A stretch of 64,000 bases of DNA from Rugalucina vietnamica (taxonomy: Eukaryota > Mollusca > Bivalvia > Lucinida > Lucinidae): contig OZ024874.1 in NCBI GenBank assembly GCA_964017185.1, positions 21,312,457 through 21,376,456 of the forward strand, written 5' to 3'. Both the position numbers and the translations under genes were made by a program. Positions 1 through 59,856 of this stretch are shown here, piece by piece. The notes under the pieces were generated by a model. It did no database searches. It saw only the letters and a list, made by a program, of their open reading frames with translations, and was not told where the DNA came from. Numbering within the stretch: the stretch's first letter is position 1; each line of letters begins with the position of its first letter.

Positions 1-35
1 TGCGTAAACTTAAATTTTATTTGGGAAAGGGATTC

Positions 36-145
36 TTGTTTGTTTGATGTATTGCTTTACGTCCCTTTCAGTATCACATGTTCCGACAATGACCATAGCT
101 GTTGACGGGGAGGTAAAGCAATAAAGCAATCAAACAATCAAACAA
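36..145. mobile_element. 110-bp TIR mini-element (GCTTTACGTCC), copy 1
   Basis: TTGTTTGATGTATTGCTTTA at the left is mirrored by TAAAGCAATCAAACAATCAAA at the right; the centre reads GACCATAGCTGTTGACGGGG. Confidence 0.7.
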
Positions 146-1271
146 AAAAAATTTTTCGCAATTATCAAATGCAAGTCTGCGTCAAGCGATTGCGATTTTC
201 GCTTAGGTGTGACGACTCCGTTAAGGCATTATCCGTCTCCGGTGTGTCATCCTGAAGATTGGCTTTCTCATAGACATTGCTATTATTGAGATGGAATCCA
301 GTTTTAAGATTCATATGTCAAGGATTACATGTCTTCAAGTCCGTATTGGTTGACATGATTAAATTTTATGGTTTCTCAAATTCAAGAAAAAAATGACAGT
401 TTTTATAACTGCTTATAATTTTCTTCACATTCATGCTATATTGTTTTGTTTTATGTTTCATTGAGGTTGCTTTGTGCTCAATTTGCTGCCTTTTGAAAAA
501 GAGCTGCTCATCATTCTACAATTATTATTCTGCCATTATGCTGCAAAATTATCCCATATCTTGCTGTAAAGCTAAAATGCTGCAGTCGGTAATGTTTGAG
601 TAAAACATAAAAATGCATTAAGTGACAGAATACTGTCAGCTTCTTAGCTACGTACGTGTTGATTTGGAAAGTACCATTGACATTAACGGTTCCTTGAAAG
701 GATGTCATTACAAGCTTGAGGAAGTCGTAGAGATTTGTCAAAAAGTACATATGGAAATTCTGTTTATTAGTGCAATTAACCGGCCTTTGCACTTTAAAGA
801 TATCTACATAGATTGCAAAAACAATAAGATGTTTTACCAAAACCAGTTATAGATAAAATTCAATAGGATTGAGACTATTTTGGATCCAGACATAGATGGC
901 TTTAGATAATCCATGTTTATCTATAAGGTCATAAAGTTGATCCCTATTGTTTTTAGCCAGAAATAGATATGAACTTTTAAGGACTAAAGTACCGTAAAGA
1001 CAACCAGCGATGTAGAGTCACAGCATATTGTCTCTGTGGAGATCTGACATTTTTCTTTGGATGCATTACAAAATGGTAAACAGCTGAGGTATCCATGTGG
1101 GGACGGCCTTATTTTAACCAATTTTCCTGGGCTTGTCTCTTAGGGGCAGATTACAAGTACTTAATGCACATTTTGGCCATTATAGATGTATGGCTGTAAT
1201 AATGGCTATAGAAAATATTTTCATGATCTGGTTGTGACTTCCATTGTGGTTGATTTCAATGAATAAGATTG

Positions 1272-1326
1272 CTTTTGTGACCTTGACCTAATTTTTATGT
1301 GTTTTTGTGACCTTGACCTAATTTTA
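1272..1326 (+). repeat. Two-copy tandem repeat with TGACCTTGACCTAA
   Basis: TTTTGTGACCTTGACCTAAT occurs twice with a period of about 29 bp. TGACCTTGACCT is two direct nuclear-receptor half-sites (AGGTCA in reverse). Confidence 0.85.
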
Positions 1327-1449
1327 TGGTCACATATTTTAAAAGACGAAATTCGCATGTTTTTACATATCAGTCTTGTCTGCTATGACTCTCACATAAG
1401 TGAAAATCTCTCCATGGAGACGTGCATTTAATTGTGAAAAATAGTTTTT

Positions 1450-1548
1450 ATTTGTTTGATTTGTTGCTTTACGTCCAAGTCAACAGCTGTGGTCATGTCA
1501 GGATATCTGTTGAAAGGGGAGTAAAGCAATTAAAAGCAGACAAGCAAA
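1450..1548. mobile_element. 100-bp TIR mini-element (GCTTTACGTCC), copy 2
   Basis: TTTGTTTGATTTGTTGCTTT at the left, GTAAAGCAATTAAAAGCAGA at the right, with the same CAACAGCTGTGGTCAT-like centre. Confidence 0.68.
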
Positions 1549-2372
1549 AAATCTGTTAAACGTAAGTCGCATATATGGGACAAGTGTTTTAAACTTGATT
1601 TTCTCATGAAGTTGTTCATTATAAAAGTTATTAAGCAAAGTTTGTAAAGAATATTACCCCAGATATTATGATAATTAGCTATTGAACTGTGCCAATCAAT
1701 ACAATTAATGTGAGACTCGTGGCAAAAAATTATACTTTAGTTACATGTAATATCACCATTTTGTGATTTTCAGTAGCGCTTGTCAGCCTGTGTTAACTGC
1801 ACAGTCTGATCAGGGCATCACTGTCATCTGCCGAAATATTGATGTTAAAAAGAAGATCTGCTGTAGTTATATAATACAATTTTTTTGATTAATTAGCGTT
1901 CAATTTATTTAAACTTTAAAATAGTACATTTTTCATGGCATCGCATGATGTCTCATTTTACTGTTTTGTATTGTCGGAAAATTAATTCTGGCATTAATGA
2001 TTTGCTGGGTTGTGTGTTGTAGAGGTTTTCTTAATATTCAGAGCCGAACCACTTTTCTTTATTCTGTAGAAAGATTAAAATTTGAACTTTTGAATGAAGT
2101 TTTGTCAAATATTTGAAAAGGAGTTAAGTGGCAATTATATTCATAAATTGAGTGGATTTTGTAGAACATAGGAAGACTTCTCCTGGTTACAGTAACTGTG
2201 TTTAGTAATTTAACAAAATGTTGATTGGCACTTTATTTTGGGGTAAGGGAAAGGGAGAGAGTCCATTTTGCACAAAACCCACATGCTTTTGTGACAAAAT
2301 TTTGTCAATGGAATAAACATTGTCATTAGATAATAATTTTACAGCCCTTCGACATTTTATTATGAAAACACC

Positions 2373-2641
2373 CCCATGCAACATACAGAATTTTTTTTCA
2401 GATGAAAAAAAAAAAAAAAAAAAATCATGGGAAAAAAATTGATATTTTTAATATTTATGCTCAAAACATTGATTGTGGGTACACATTACAACTGCCTCAC
2501 CGAGGCGGTTCTAAAGAATACCCACAACCTATGTTTTGGATCAAAAATAAGAAAAATAGGTATACCCCTGTAAACCTCAGTTTTGCTATATAAAAGTGGG
2601 GTGTGAGGGGGGTATACTTTTCATGGACATGTTTTCCTGAT
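2373..2641 (-). mobile_element. HP-B hairpin element, copy 1
   Basis: HP-B copies have a palindromic core of about 100 bp (CATAGATTGTGGGTAC … AGAACCGCCTC/GAGGCGGTTCT … GTACCCACAATCTATG) flanked by an arm with ATACCCC/GGGGTAT motifs ending CATCAGGAAAACATG, and an arm ending TTGCATGGG. This copy is diverged and contains an A run at 2403-2423. Confidence 0.8.
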
Positions 2642-3564
2642 GTTACAGTCATTCTGAATGTTACAATTTGTGGTTATAGCACTGTCTACAGCAAGTCTCC
2701 CTGAAAGTTTATCAATTCTTTGTGCACATTCTTTTGCTACTAATTGAATAAACTGGAATGACAGATGGCTCTTGAGTCTTGATCAAACCTTCATCAAAAT
2801 TATGCTGGATACAACAATTATCTCATAATTCCAGAAGTCAAAGAAAATTTTGCTTCGAAATCTGTCAGGAACTCGCAATTCAAAAATCAAATGGTCGGTT
2901 ACTAGATATATGTTACAGTATGTCTTCAGAGAATATTCAGGCCATGCATAATTGTTTTGGAGCTAAGAGTTTTCCATCTCAGATCTTTAAGTTTATGGTA
3001 ATTTTCTGTCAATCTACTTGACCAGCTGAATTAATTAATCTAGAGTTGGTCTGGTTACTTTTTTTCTGTCCGTTTTAGGTCATCGGAACTTTTGCAAAGT
3101 AAATACAGCCATTTATTTTGAATCAAAGATTTTCGGTTAGTAGACAACACAGTGAGACAACAAAATCACATCTGCAGATTAAGGCTAGACTCAGACAACC
3201 ACACACTTTTGTCACACAGCATGCAAGCAGTATTGTTGGAGATCTGATTTTTCTATGTTTTGACGACTGAGAACTGATGTTTTCTGGAAATTGAAGATAT
3301 TGAAGATAAAAATGCATTGGTTATTAAAGATAAATGTTATAATCCCTCATAAATTGAAGAAATGGATTGCACAGCATGTACGCTTTGGCAAAGAAACTAT
3401 ATTTGTGTGAACCTAATTTTAATCTCTGTAACGTTGCCTTGAAAATAATGTTGGTTCAGTTGAGATGGCTCATGAGTTGGTTGGTTGACCAATGATTCGG
3501 TAAAGGAAAAGGCCACCATTTTTTCTGCTACATGATCTCATATTATCTCCCTTTCTATTTTCAG

Positions 3565-50741
<47,177 letters not shown>

Positions 50742-51206
50742 TAAATAAACTTCTTGTGCTATAGTTTTATTAAGGAGCTACAGTTTTAGAGAGATTTGAT
50801 GAAAACCTTGATTTGTTTGATGATATTTGTATTTCTAACAAGTGGATACAGTTCAGTACTTTTCTTCAGGATTTTCAACCAGATCTCATTTCCTTTACAA
50901 CCTGCTGAATATCGTGACAAAAAGCTGAAGTCTTCCATAATGGCTTTGTCAAATAAAATCAAAGAACAACCAAGGTGCTGACCAATGTCATTGTTAATCA
51001 AAGTTTTCGAATCAAAGTTTTTATCAGATTTTCTCTACAACTGTAGCCTCATATGGATGAAATGAGCCTGGTCATGAGCTTACCCGTTTTTTTCCAAATG
51101 AGAACATTGATACCCTATACATGGGTAATGCAACTGAATATGTTACTGCGCAGATTGATGCAACATCATACATGATGACAAAGTGGAGTGTGGCAAAAAT
51201 GGAATC
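50742..51206 (+). other. Probable 3' UTR of PDE3
   Basis: Follows the TGA. AATAAA at 50744 and 50952 are candidate polyadenylation signals; the second gives a UTR of about 230 bases. Another AATAAA with a T/G-rich downstream region lies far off at 56297. Transcript data are needed to choose. Confidence 0.5.
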
Positions 51207-51450
51207 CCTGGGCCTAGTTGTTCAAAATTAACCACATCGTTAGTTAATGATTCGTCAAAATTTTAAACATGAATATTACAAATACACTTATTTTTTGTTG
51301 ATAAAATGTGAGAATCCTTTGCATGACAAAGGATTCTCACATTTTTTAACAAAAAATAACAGTGTATTTGCTTTTGAAGTCGATATATAGTTAACCATCG
51401 AGGGCTTAATGGCACCATTAAGCTAACGAAGTTTTGAACAACTGGGCCCA
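51207..51450. mobile_element. 244-bp palindromic element downstream of PDE3
   Basis: TGGGCCTAGTTGTTCAAAA at the left is matched by TTTTGAACAACTGGGCCCA at the right. A central perfect palindrome, TGAGAATCCTTTG…CAAAGGATTCTCA, makes most of the unit self-complementary. Confidence 0.8.
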
Positions 51451-52055
51451 GATGAATACGGTGAAGAGTTCAATTCCTGGCTGTAGGTTGTTGCCCAATC
51501 AATTTGGCCTCCAATCATCCCACTCTTTTCATCATTTCGTGTAATGTTGCATCAATCCGTACAGACACAAATTCTAGGTTGCTAGTGTTGATATTTTAAA
51601 AATACCTTTCATGGCAAGACTCATTTTCAATCTATATAATTGTTAAGTTATCATTGAACTGTTTCAAACTGTAATTTTTTTTTTATATAATAGATTTCAT
51701 GTAGTTTTGACCTCAGGCTAATTAAAGATTGGACAGGTCCACTTTGTAACATGTGAAAGGTTTATAGATTGTAACTGTTATTTTCTGAAACATACACACT
51801 TTGTGTCTATTGAATCACAATGGATGAAAGTATATTCTGGTTCACAAGAACTTCATTTTTTGCTAATATTTATGAATTCTTTGACTCACGATTATGACGG
51901 CATGAGTTCTTGATCGTGTATTCAAGCACATACTTATAATTCAGAAATAGAATATTCTTGAAATTAAAGCCACTTGAAAATTTTCTTATCGGTTGTACAT
52001 ATATTAAGTCTAGTGAATGGCATTGGATAAAAGTACATATTTTGCCATATTTCAA

Positions 52056-52265
52056 CCATATTCCCTTCCTAACTCATATAAGCCGGTCGTCCCTTTTGTG
52101 GGACATATGCAAAACAGTATAGCCCCAGATGTGGCGTCACATCTGGGGCTATTCTGTTTGCTTAGAGAATTTTCATCGAAAAATGGAATAAAATTGGAAA
52201 ATCTTACCTGAAGCCCCTAAAAATGAAAGTGGACTCACCCAAATGATAATGATGGGAAAATCCAT
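52056..52265 (+). mobile_element. AGCCCCAGAT hairpin repeat, copy 2
   Basis: Best-matched copy: CAGTATAGCCCCAGATGTGG/CACATCTGGGGCTATTCTG, preceded by CATATAAGCCGG and followed by GTGGACTCACCCAAATGATA. Confidence 0.8.
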
Positions 52266-52639
52266 TTGTCAAATATGGGTTAAGCTAAGCTATGGTCTTG
52301 TCTTACCTTGGACCTGGTCTAAGGTCAAACCTGTGCAAATAGATTCATGTGATTGTAGAATAATGTTTTTATTTATTATTTAGGAAACAGGGTGTGAGGT
52401 CAAATGGCGTGATTGCAATATAGGTTATGAGTTACTGCTGTCATATGCTGCACGCATAAATGTTGCAGCAATTTTACTATACATATAAGATGCTTATTGA
52501 AATGAAATTTAGGTCAAAGTGCTGTTTTTGTCCCTATTGATGCTTTTGTCCCATTCAGCAACTTTCAGTCATGTTGGGACAGATCCATATCATACATGAT
52601 TAGCAAGTGCTATGTTGAGCTATTATCATATTATTCATA

Positions 52640-52735
52640 AAGGGTCTTTTTAAAGGACACACCACAGCAGCAGTAGATTTTGAACTTGGGAGTCTGATGC
52701 TCCGCCACTGAGCCACCACACTCGTTTGGAGTCTC
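52640..52735 (-). mobile_element. tRNA-like SINE head fragment
   Basis: In reverse: GTGTGGTGGCTCAGTGGCGG and AGCATCAGACTCCC, followed by a diverged B-box region. Confidence 0.6.
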
Positions 52736-52967
52736 GTGCAGTTCTCGTGGAACTTGCATTATTTTTAGTAGAGGGAAAAAATGAAATTTCAAATTTATGA
52801 AGAACTGATCAGTAATGTTGACCAGCCATCATACAATACTCATCCTCTTTGGCCTATAGCCAACTGATATTACACCAATGAGTTGTATCATGAGACCACC
52901 TGTCTCGGGGAATTCTGGCCAGGTCTGACACAAACCAGTCTGAACAGTTGCACAGGCTAGCTTAACT

Positions 52968-53212
52968 CATATAAGCCTGGCATCCTATTTATGGGACATA
53001 GGCAAACAGTATAGCCCCATATGTGAAGCCACAGAATCTGGCGTCCCAGAATGAGGCATTCCAGCAGAACGCGGCATCCCATCAGGGGCTGTTCTGTTTG
53101 CATAGAGGAATTTATAAAAAAAAATGGAATAAAAAATTCGAAATCACTCCTGATGCCCCTAAAAATGTCAGTGGACTCACCCAAATGATAACAAGGAGAA
53201 AGTCAATTCATC
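52968..53212 (+). mobile_element. AGCCCCAGAT hairpin repeat, copy 3
   Basis: Same upstream (ATAAGCC) and downstream (GGACTCACCCAAATGATAAC) blocks, with an expanded loop containing GGCATCC repeats. Confidence 0.78.
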
Positions 53213-53215
53213 ATA

Positions 53216-53452
53216 AGAGCCGCATCCTGAGAAAACGGGATTTTTGCCTATGCGAAAACAAAGGCGCAGATCAGCTTCGCGGTAACCGCAAAGCTGATCA
53301 GGGCCTTTGTTTTCGCTACACGGATAATATATTTCCTCTTCTTCTTATATCCGAAATTTCAAGCTTCTAGCCTGCTTCTGAGACTGTACAGCCCGGTTTG
53401 TGTCGGACCTGGTCGGAAATCCCGAAGACCGGTTTTCTCGCGTCGGGGCTCA
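53216..53452 (+). mobile_element. HP-A hairpin element, copy 12
   Basis: Full-length; stem CTTCGCGG/CCGCAAAG, with one mismatch. It directly follows an AGCCCCAGAT-family repeat. Confidence 0.87.
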
Positions 53453-53573
53453 AGTTGGTTAAGGTGGGTTATTGGATATGGAAACTAGAAAGCGCTGATC
53501 AAGCTATGCCTATCACATCACAGCATAGATGCTAATCAGCCCATGCCGATGCACAGCTTGTACAGTGTAATAT

Positions 53574-53668
53574 GTGCTTTTTTCCCACCTTGGTTTTTGG
53601 AGTGGGAGTCTTTTTCTGATTGCGCCTTTTCCTGATCTTTGCCTACTTGTACTTTTTTAGTATTTTTC
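53574..53668 (-). repeat. 90-bp repeat, second copy
   Basis: Reverse-complement partner of the block at 6131-6226. At 6131 it lies inside the foldback element; here it stands alone. Confidence 0.8.
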
Positions 53669-54180
53669 AAATATGAAGACCAGTTGTCTCGTGATACAGC
53701 TCAATTATACATGACTGTATAGATGTTTATGAAGTTTAGCATTAGCATGGTCATTACTGTTATCGTTATCATCATCATCATCATAATGTTAGTTATTGTT
53801 GTTGTTAAAAACAGATGCCCGATCTCAAACTTACTAAATTAACTAAAAATCGCCAATCCCCTGATTTTTTCAGTGTTTGTTTTAAAAAGATATCCAAAGA
53901 CAATTTTCTATGAAGTTCTCAGTAATGCTTTAATTAACTAATATTCAAAATTAAGTTGTTGTTTTTTTCTCATAAATGAAACTAGTCCAAATCCCATATA
54001 CATTTTAAATAAGGGAATCAGTCAGTGTATTTATCAGTATACACATGTACAAAACTAACAAATGTCTCTGAAAACACTAACCACTATTTTCTTCCGTGTT
54101 ATACTTGATAGTGCTTTATTGGTTTTGAAATTTCAGCTTCCTGAGTTTTTGTTGTTTGGCTTTTAACATCCCACATAAAT

Positions 54181-54416
54181 TGAGCCGCCTCGTGGGAAAA
54201 CCAACAATGTGGTTTTCGATGAGGTCCGACATGAACCGGCCTGTACAGCTACAGAAGCAGACTAGAAGCTTGAAATTTTGGAGTTAAGTAGAGGAGGAAT
54301 TATACTATCAGAGTAGCGAAAACAAAGGCGATGATCAGCTTCGCGGTTACCGCAAAGCTGATCTGCGTCTTTGTTTTTGCATATGCAGATTGTTGGTTTT
54401 CTCATGAGGCGGCTCA
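54181..54416 (-). mobile_element. HP-A hairpin element, copy 13
   Basis: Full-length in reverse with well-matched TIRs (TGAGCCGCCTCGTGGG / CTCATGAGGCGGCTCA). Confidence 0.87.
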
Positions 54417-55462
54417 TATGTTAACCATTGTTGGAAATATGATAACACACAGAATGCGGATTAGTTGACATCTTTTTATTTTGATTAATACTTAAATATT
54501 TCTTAATTAACCATACATGATTTTAAAGAAATAATCAAAAATCAAACCTGTCCAGTGCTCATACTTTAAATGTTAATTTCTTTGCTGGTTATTTTTCATA
54601 TTTCATTAGAGTGCCATATTGTGTTTCGTTTCGTACTTGTATCTTCCTACACCTAAAATCTAAAATCCCACTTTCTGATAGCCATGGAAGCTAATAGAAT
54701 ACAAGATACCAATTTCAAACACTACACCCTATCCTCATGTTAAGCTTTAGCCAAGGCAATAAGAGTTGCAGTTATGATTTGCTGTCATGCACCTGACATT
54801 GGAAATCTTGTCAACTTTGGGGCCAGAGTAGATAGGGGGGTGTGGGGGGGGGGGTAGCACACGGCTAGGCTTAACTACAGTGTTTTGACTCCAGCATTGT
54901 CACTTCAGTGCTATTGTGTAGCAGGGATTTTGATTCACGACCCAAAATAGCCATGAAAATTAGAATATACTTCCTGGAATTTTGGATTTGATCAGGGCTT
55001 GCGGCATCTAGCTTTGTTATTACATTGTCCCACCAGTGTGGATCAGTCATTTCCCTCACTTGACTTGGGAAAGAGAATGCCCCCTACGCCCAAGCCTAGA
55101 GGGGGTTGGGGTTGCATGGATGACAGGTGCATTGTAATTTGATTTTGGTAGCTTCTAATCTATCGAATCCACCTAAACCTATATTACATTTGAATTTGAG
55201 CATATATATTCACATTGTTAAAAATTTCAGTTGACTGCAGTGATGGCCTGCTGGTTTCTAAATCATGATATCCAGTATTGAACTAAAAATCTGGCAACAA
55301 ATTTTCATAAGCTTTATTACTTCTTTTTGAATTTCTTTTGTTTTGTTGAACTTTTGTGCAGTTTTCTATGCTGCTTTGTATTATTTCAAGACAACACTGT
55401 TAATGATTTGTAAATAATGCTATATGTAATTTATTTGTTATTTATTTTTTATGTTATTCACT
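54417..55462. other. Intergenic stretch without recognised features
   Basis: Contains a G-rich patch (about 54834-54854) and AT-rich sequence. No coding region recognised. Confidence 0.5.
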
Positions 55463-55716
55463 TCATCAGGAAAACATCTACGTGAAATGTATACCTCCTT
55501 ATACAAGGGTGCACCTAATTTTCTTATTTTTGATCCAAAACATACATTGTGGGTACTCGTTGGAACCACCTCGGCGAGTGGGTTCTAATGTGTACCCACA
55601 GTCAGTGTTTTGAGCAAAAATATTAAAAATATCAACTTTTTTCCAATGCAGTTTTTAAGTTTTACAGCTGACAAATTAATGTCTCTGTATATTGCATGGG
55701 CAAGTTTACATAATGT
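55463..55716 (+). mobile_element. HP-B hairpin element, copy 6
   Basis: Full structure with several mismatches in the palindrome. Confidence 0.82.
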
Positions 55717-55762
55717 TTTTGGCTTTATAATGCAGGAAGTTGCCTCAACAACATGGTTTACA

Positions 55763-55955
55763 CCTGTTATCTAGAGACAACCAATGCAACTGAGACAACA
55801 ACCAAAGCAACTGAGAGCAACAAATACAGATGGTTTCAATATAAGGCTGTTGGAGGCAAATACCTGTGTGGGTGAATGATCTGTGGCCCGCAAGTTTCTT
55901 CGAATGGCATTGTTTGTTCTCTGTCATGCTGGTTGTCACTGGATAACCTGTGTGT
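55763..55955. mobile_element. TTATCCAGAGACAACC-family TIR element, copy 3
   Basis: ACACCTGTTATCTAGAGACA at the left and GGTTGTCACTGGATAACCTG at the right; about 190 bp. Confidence 0.75.
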
Positions 55956-56033
55956 TTTATGGTACTTTGTAAGACCCCTGTCATGGAAAACAAACATATC
56001 TTAATGGTTTTCTATCCTGGCTGTGGGCTATAT

Positions 56034-56227
56034 ACACACAATGGTTATCCAGAAACAACCTACATGACTGTGAACAACCAGTATAGATGAAAAAGTGACA
56101 ATATGGAATGAAAACTTGCTAGGGAACAACTTGCAGTCAGGTATTTGCATCCTAAAGCCTTGTATTGATTTTATCTGCATAAGTTGTTGTCAGTCCTGTT
56201 GGGTGTGCCTGGATAATTGGTGTGATA
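56034..56227. mobile_element. TTATCCAGAGACAACC-family TIR element, copy 4
   Basis: ACACACAATGGTTATCCAGA at the left and GTGCCTGGATAATTGGTGTG at the right, about 80 bp after copy 3. Confidence 0.75.
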
Positions 56228-56672
56228 CTCTATTCTTCATTTTCAAATCATGAATGTCTGACCTCTTTTGAACCTTGAATATGTTCTTATATATTGAATA
56301 AAGATATTCTAGTGTAGTTTACAATATTCATTGTGATATTACAAGTCGTTTTTGTTTCTCATATTGTAGGTTTTATGCTTTAAAAATGAACAGATTTTTT
56401 GAAAGGTCATAAATTGTTTTGAATGGTTTACTTACAGCACCCTTGACATGTCATTACATTTAGTAATATCATAAATGCTGCAAACTGATGACATGAGCTT
56501 GTACATTTCAACATTATTAATTTACATTGAAACATGCGCGCAGCATGACCCTTATTGTCATAGTTATTTTTCAGGTTTTAGCTTTAAAACATTCATATAA
56601 ACTTGGAGTATTAAATTATGGAAGTGAATGATGGTGCAGACTGATCAGATTTCAACCAATATCATACATTAT

Positions 56673-56938
56673 GTACCAGTCATTTGTAACCACAGCCCTT
56701 AAAACCAGGGGAGGACGGGGAACCTTGCAGGGATTCGACTTTTAAACTGTTAAAGGGAACTAAATGGAGTATATAGGCACAGAGGGCCATGTAATGAAGA
56801 GATAGGAGACTATGGGGGAAAATGGCACTGAGCGGTTTTATGATTTGGCAGACCTCACACTTCGGGGCTTTTAGCAGGGGTTTCCTCCCCATAATTATTT
56901 GCCCATGGCTGAGGGGTGGTGATTACAAATGACTAATG
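56673..56938. mobile_element. 266-bp TIR element
   Basis: ACCAGTCATTTGTAACCAC at the left and, inverted, TAGTCATTTGTAATCACCAC at the right form imperfect TIRs. The interior is GC-richer than its flanks and non-coding. Confidence 0.65.
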
Positions 56939-57353
56939 CATTAGTAGAATATATGTAGCCTGTAGCAATACTAGTAGTTTGTAAACAATTTTGAAATCTG
57001 TCTCATTTTGTAGTTGCATACTCGGAAAGCAAATAACTTTTTTTCATTATAGTTATTTCATAGAATTCTTTCAGTCTTCTTATTTGCATGTTATATTCTT
57101 AATTTTTTTTTTAAGAAAAAGTAATAAAATTGTGCTACACATTAGTGCTATAGAAATATGATCTAGACTAGAAAAAGTAATCATAGTTTTTCACACATAT
57201 CATTATAACATCATTTTAGTTCTCTACGAAAAAAATAAATTTGGGTATTTCTAAAATACTGGTACTGCAATAAATGGCCATTTTCTTAATTATAATCTTT
57301 TTTACTCATTTTCATATTCACAATACAACATGATAATAAGGTCGTTATTATAA

Positions 57354-57590
57354 TTGAGCCCCCTCATGGGAAAACCAACAATCACATAGGCGAAAACAAA
57401 GACGCAGATCAGCTTCGCGGCAACCGCGAAGCTGATCAGCACCTTTGTTTTCGCCTCACGGATAGTACAATTCCTCTACTTTCTAAATCCAAAATTTCCA
57501 GCCTCTAGCCCTCTTCAGTGCTTGTACAGCCTGGTTTATGTCGAATCTGTTCGGAAACCACATTGTTGGTTTTCCTACAAGGTGGCTTAA
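57354..57590 (+). mobile_element. HP-A hairpin element, copy 14
   Basis: Full-length; stem CTTCGCGG/CCGCGAAG; flanked by AT-rich DNA. Confidence 0.86.
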
Positions 57591-57851
57591 TTATTGAAAG
57601 GCTGTTTACCTGGCCTGAGTGCTTATCAATTTATACACGAGTGGGATTTGACAATTTTATATAAACAATTTTCTTATGTAGGATTTCAGTACTTTTCATT
57701 CTGGTTAATGGCAGTATTTTATAAATACATGTACCTACAAATTGTTTGAGTCGTAACATGATTAAATCTACAAAAATGACAATGTACCAGTAATATTACT
57801 ATTGAAATCTACTTATTTCAGGACAGTGTGGTGACTTAGAAGGGGAGTACA

Positions 57852-58129
57852 GGCCACAAGGTTATAAAACTTTTTTCATGCTCATCTCAGCTGAGCATGA
57901 AATTTGAACTGCTCATAATTACTGAAATAACCCTAATAAATTGAAATTTCAGGTTTAGATCATCAAAGCCTGTAATTTTTATCCTGCTAATAAATGTTAA
58001 AATGCCAACAATCGTTGACATTTTAACATTTATGAGCACAATTGTTGGCAATTTAACATTTATCAGCGGGATAAATTTTAGTCTCAGCTGAGCTGAGCAT
58101 GAAAAAAAAGTTTATAACCTTGGGGACAG
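57852..58129. mobile_element. GGTTATAAAACTT-family TIR element, copy 5
   Basis: GCCACAAGGTTATAAAACTT at the left and TTTATAACCTTGGGGACAGG at the right; the internal ACATTTATGAGC block is duplicated. Confidence 0.78.
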
Positions 58130-58540
58130 GACTCTGAATTGCGAGGTCCTTGGCACTCAACAGGGACATTACGCCATAACAAAACCAACATTTACTTATT
58201 TCATGTACATGTGTACCTTTTAATTTCTTCCTGCAATGGCTGATCAGATTCGGATTTTTCTGATGCCAATATTAAATCTAAGATACACATGTCATCTTTT
58301 GTAGGTTTGTCATGTTGAGGCTTGTTATTCATTACATTGTGAGCATGGGCACATAAAAATTCTGCAAAATGATTTACTGTTAAAGATACTACCTGGATAT
58401 TCCTTCTCCCATGAAAAGTGATTTTGAGAAGTGTAAAATATAGTTTCACTGACAGCGAAAAAACTCTAGATGTTTTGTATAAAGGCCATGTAGATGTACT
58501 GGGTTTACGTCTTGAGCTACATGTCGATGTAGTTAAACAA

Positions 58541-58582
58541 CAAAAAAAAAAAAGCATAAAAAAAAAAAAAAAAAAAAAAAAA
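58541..58582 (+). repeat. Poly-A tract
   Basis: Two adenine runs separated by GCAT; non-coding. Confidence 0.9.
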
Positions 58583-59004
58583 GATTGATTTTAAAACAAT
58601 ACTGAAAAATTGGTCACGAGGCCTTTGACCATTGTGTCCACAGAATATTGTCCACACAGAGGCCTCTTGACAGCAGCTCTATGCTGTATTTTATCCAGTA
58701 GTCATTTTGCAGTTTTTTGTTCTGGGTCTATAGCTCTTGTGTTAGTTTTGTACATCCCGACTGTGTTATATTAGTCATCCATAGGCAGCAAAACTGGCAT
58801 AAAAACAATTGTTTCCCTATCGACACAAGGAAATGGAACTGTTGAGCTCTTTAGCAGCGTATCTGTGTATTTGTTCTTATTAAAGAAATTTCAGAAAGTT
58901 AGTTTTGACCCCAACCACTTTTGAAATTCATTTCATCACATAAGATAAAAAGCATAGTGTATTGCAAAAGGTTTAAGTAGAGAAAAAATGTCGTCAGAAT
59001 AACA

Positions 59005-59158
59005 TTTCCTTGCTCGTTGAGGCAGTTCTAACGTGTACCCACTATCAATGTTTTGAGCATGAATATTAAAAATATCAAAATTTTTCTAATGAATTTTTAT
59101 TTTTTACTGCTGAAAAAAAACCTGTATTTTGCATAGGCGTGTTTTCGTAATGTTCTGT
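59005..59158 (+). mobile_element. HP-B hairpin element, copy 7, right half only
   Basis: Starts within the palindrome (GAGGCAGTTCTAACGTGTAC) and continues to the GCATAGGCG end; the left arm is absent. Confidence 0.75.
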
Positions 59159-59310
59159 CAGATTTGCTGTGATGTGGATCATGTCATTGTTATGTACTAT
59201 TGGTTCTGTTCTTACGTAGAAACTCAATTTTGAGAGCAATGATGATATCATTGATAAATAAATCTATATAAATGTTTCTCACAAGTGTTTCTTCCATACC
59301 CAGTGTGATA

Positions 59311-59520
59311 TGAGCTGCCAGATTTTTACCTATGTGAAAACAAAGACGCAGATCAGCTGTGCAGTAACTGCACAGGTGATCAGCGCCTTTGTTTTCGCTT
59401 CACAGATAGTTCAATTCCTCTTCTTCCTGAATCCGAAATTTCAAGCTTCTAACCTGTCTCCCTGACTGTACAGGCTGTTTTGTGTCAGACCTGTTTGGAA
59501 AACCTGAAGACTGGTGCTCA
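59311..59520 (+). mobile_element. HP-A hairpin element, copy 15 (left arm of inverted pair)
   Basis: Stem CTGTGCAG/CTGCACAG. The right end is somewhat shortened. It abuts copy 16, which is in the opposite orientation. Confidence 0.85.
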
Positions 59521-59522
59521 TA

Positions 59523-59758
59523 TGAGCCGCATCGTGAGAAAACCGGTCTTCGGGTTTCCGACCAGGTGCGACACAAATCGGTCTATACAGTCACAGGAGC
59601 AGGCTAGATACTTGAAATTTTGGCTATGAGTAGAAGAGGAATTATACTATCCGAGTAGCGAAAACAAAGGCGCTGATCAGCTTCGCGGTTACCGCGAAGC
59701 TGATCTGCGCCTTTGTTTTCGCCTAGGCAAAAATCCGGTTTTCTCACGATGCGGCTCA
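59523..59758 (-). mobile_element. HP-A hairpin element, copy 16 (right arm of inverted pair)
   Basis: Full-length in reverse; stem CTTCGCGG/CCGCGAAG; TA on both sides. With copy 15 it forms an inverted repeat of about 450 bp. Confidence 0.87.
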
Positions 59759-59856
59759 TATGGTAAAACTAAACAATTGATCAGGAACTGGTGCAATCAG
59801 AACCAAAGGCCCCCACAGAGGACCTCCCCAAACCCAGTTGGGAAACAAATGACAGT

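Larger units (their letters stand above)
146..3564. other. Upstream intron sequence of PDE3, no exon found
   Basis: Apart from the mini-elements at 36 and 1450, the tandem repeat at 1272 and the HP-B copy at 2373, this is AT-rich unique sequence. The short frames here (for example 622-852) show no conserved motif and no similarity to PDE3 that I recognise. I take the stretch as intron. Confidence 0.6.

Noticed and set aside
511..852. Overlapping open frames on both strands near the left edge (109 and 76 codons)
   Set aside because: No conserved motif, AT-rich composition like the surrounding intron, and no splice context linking them to PDE3.
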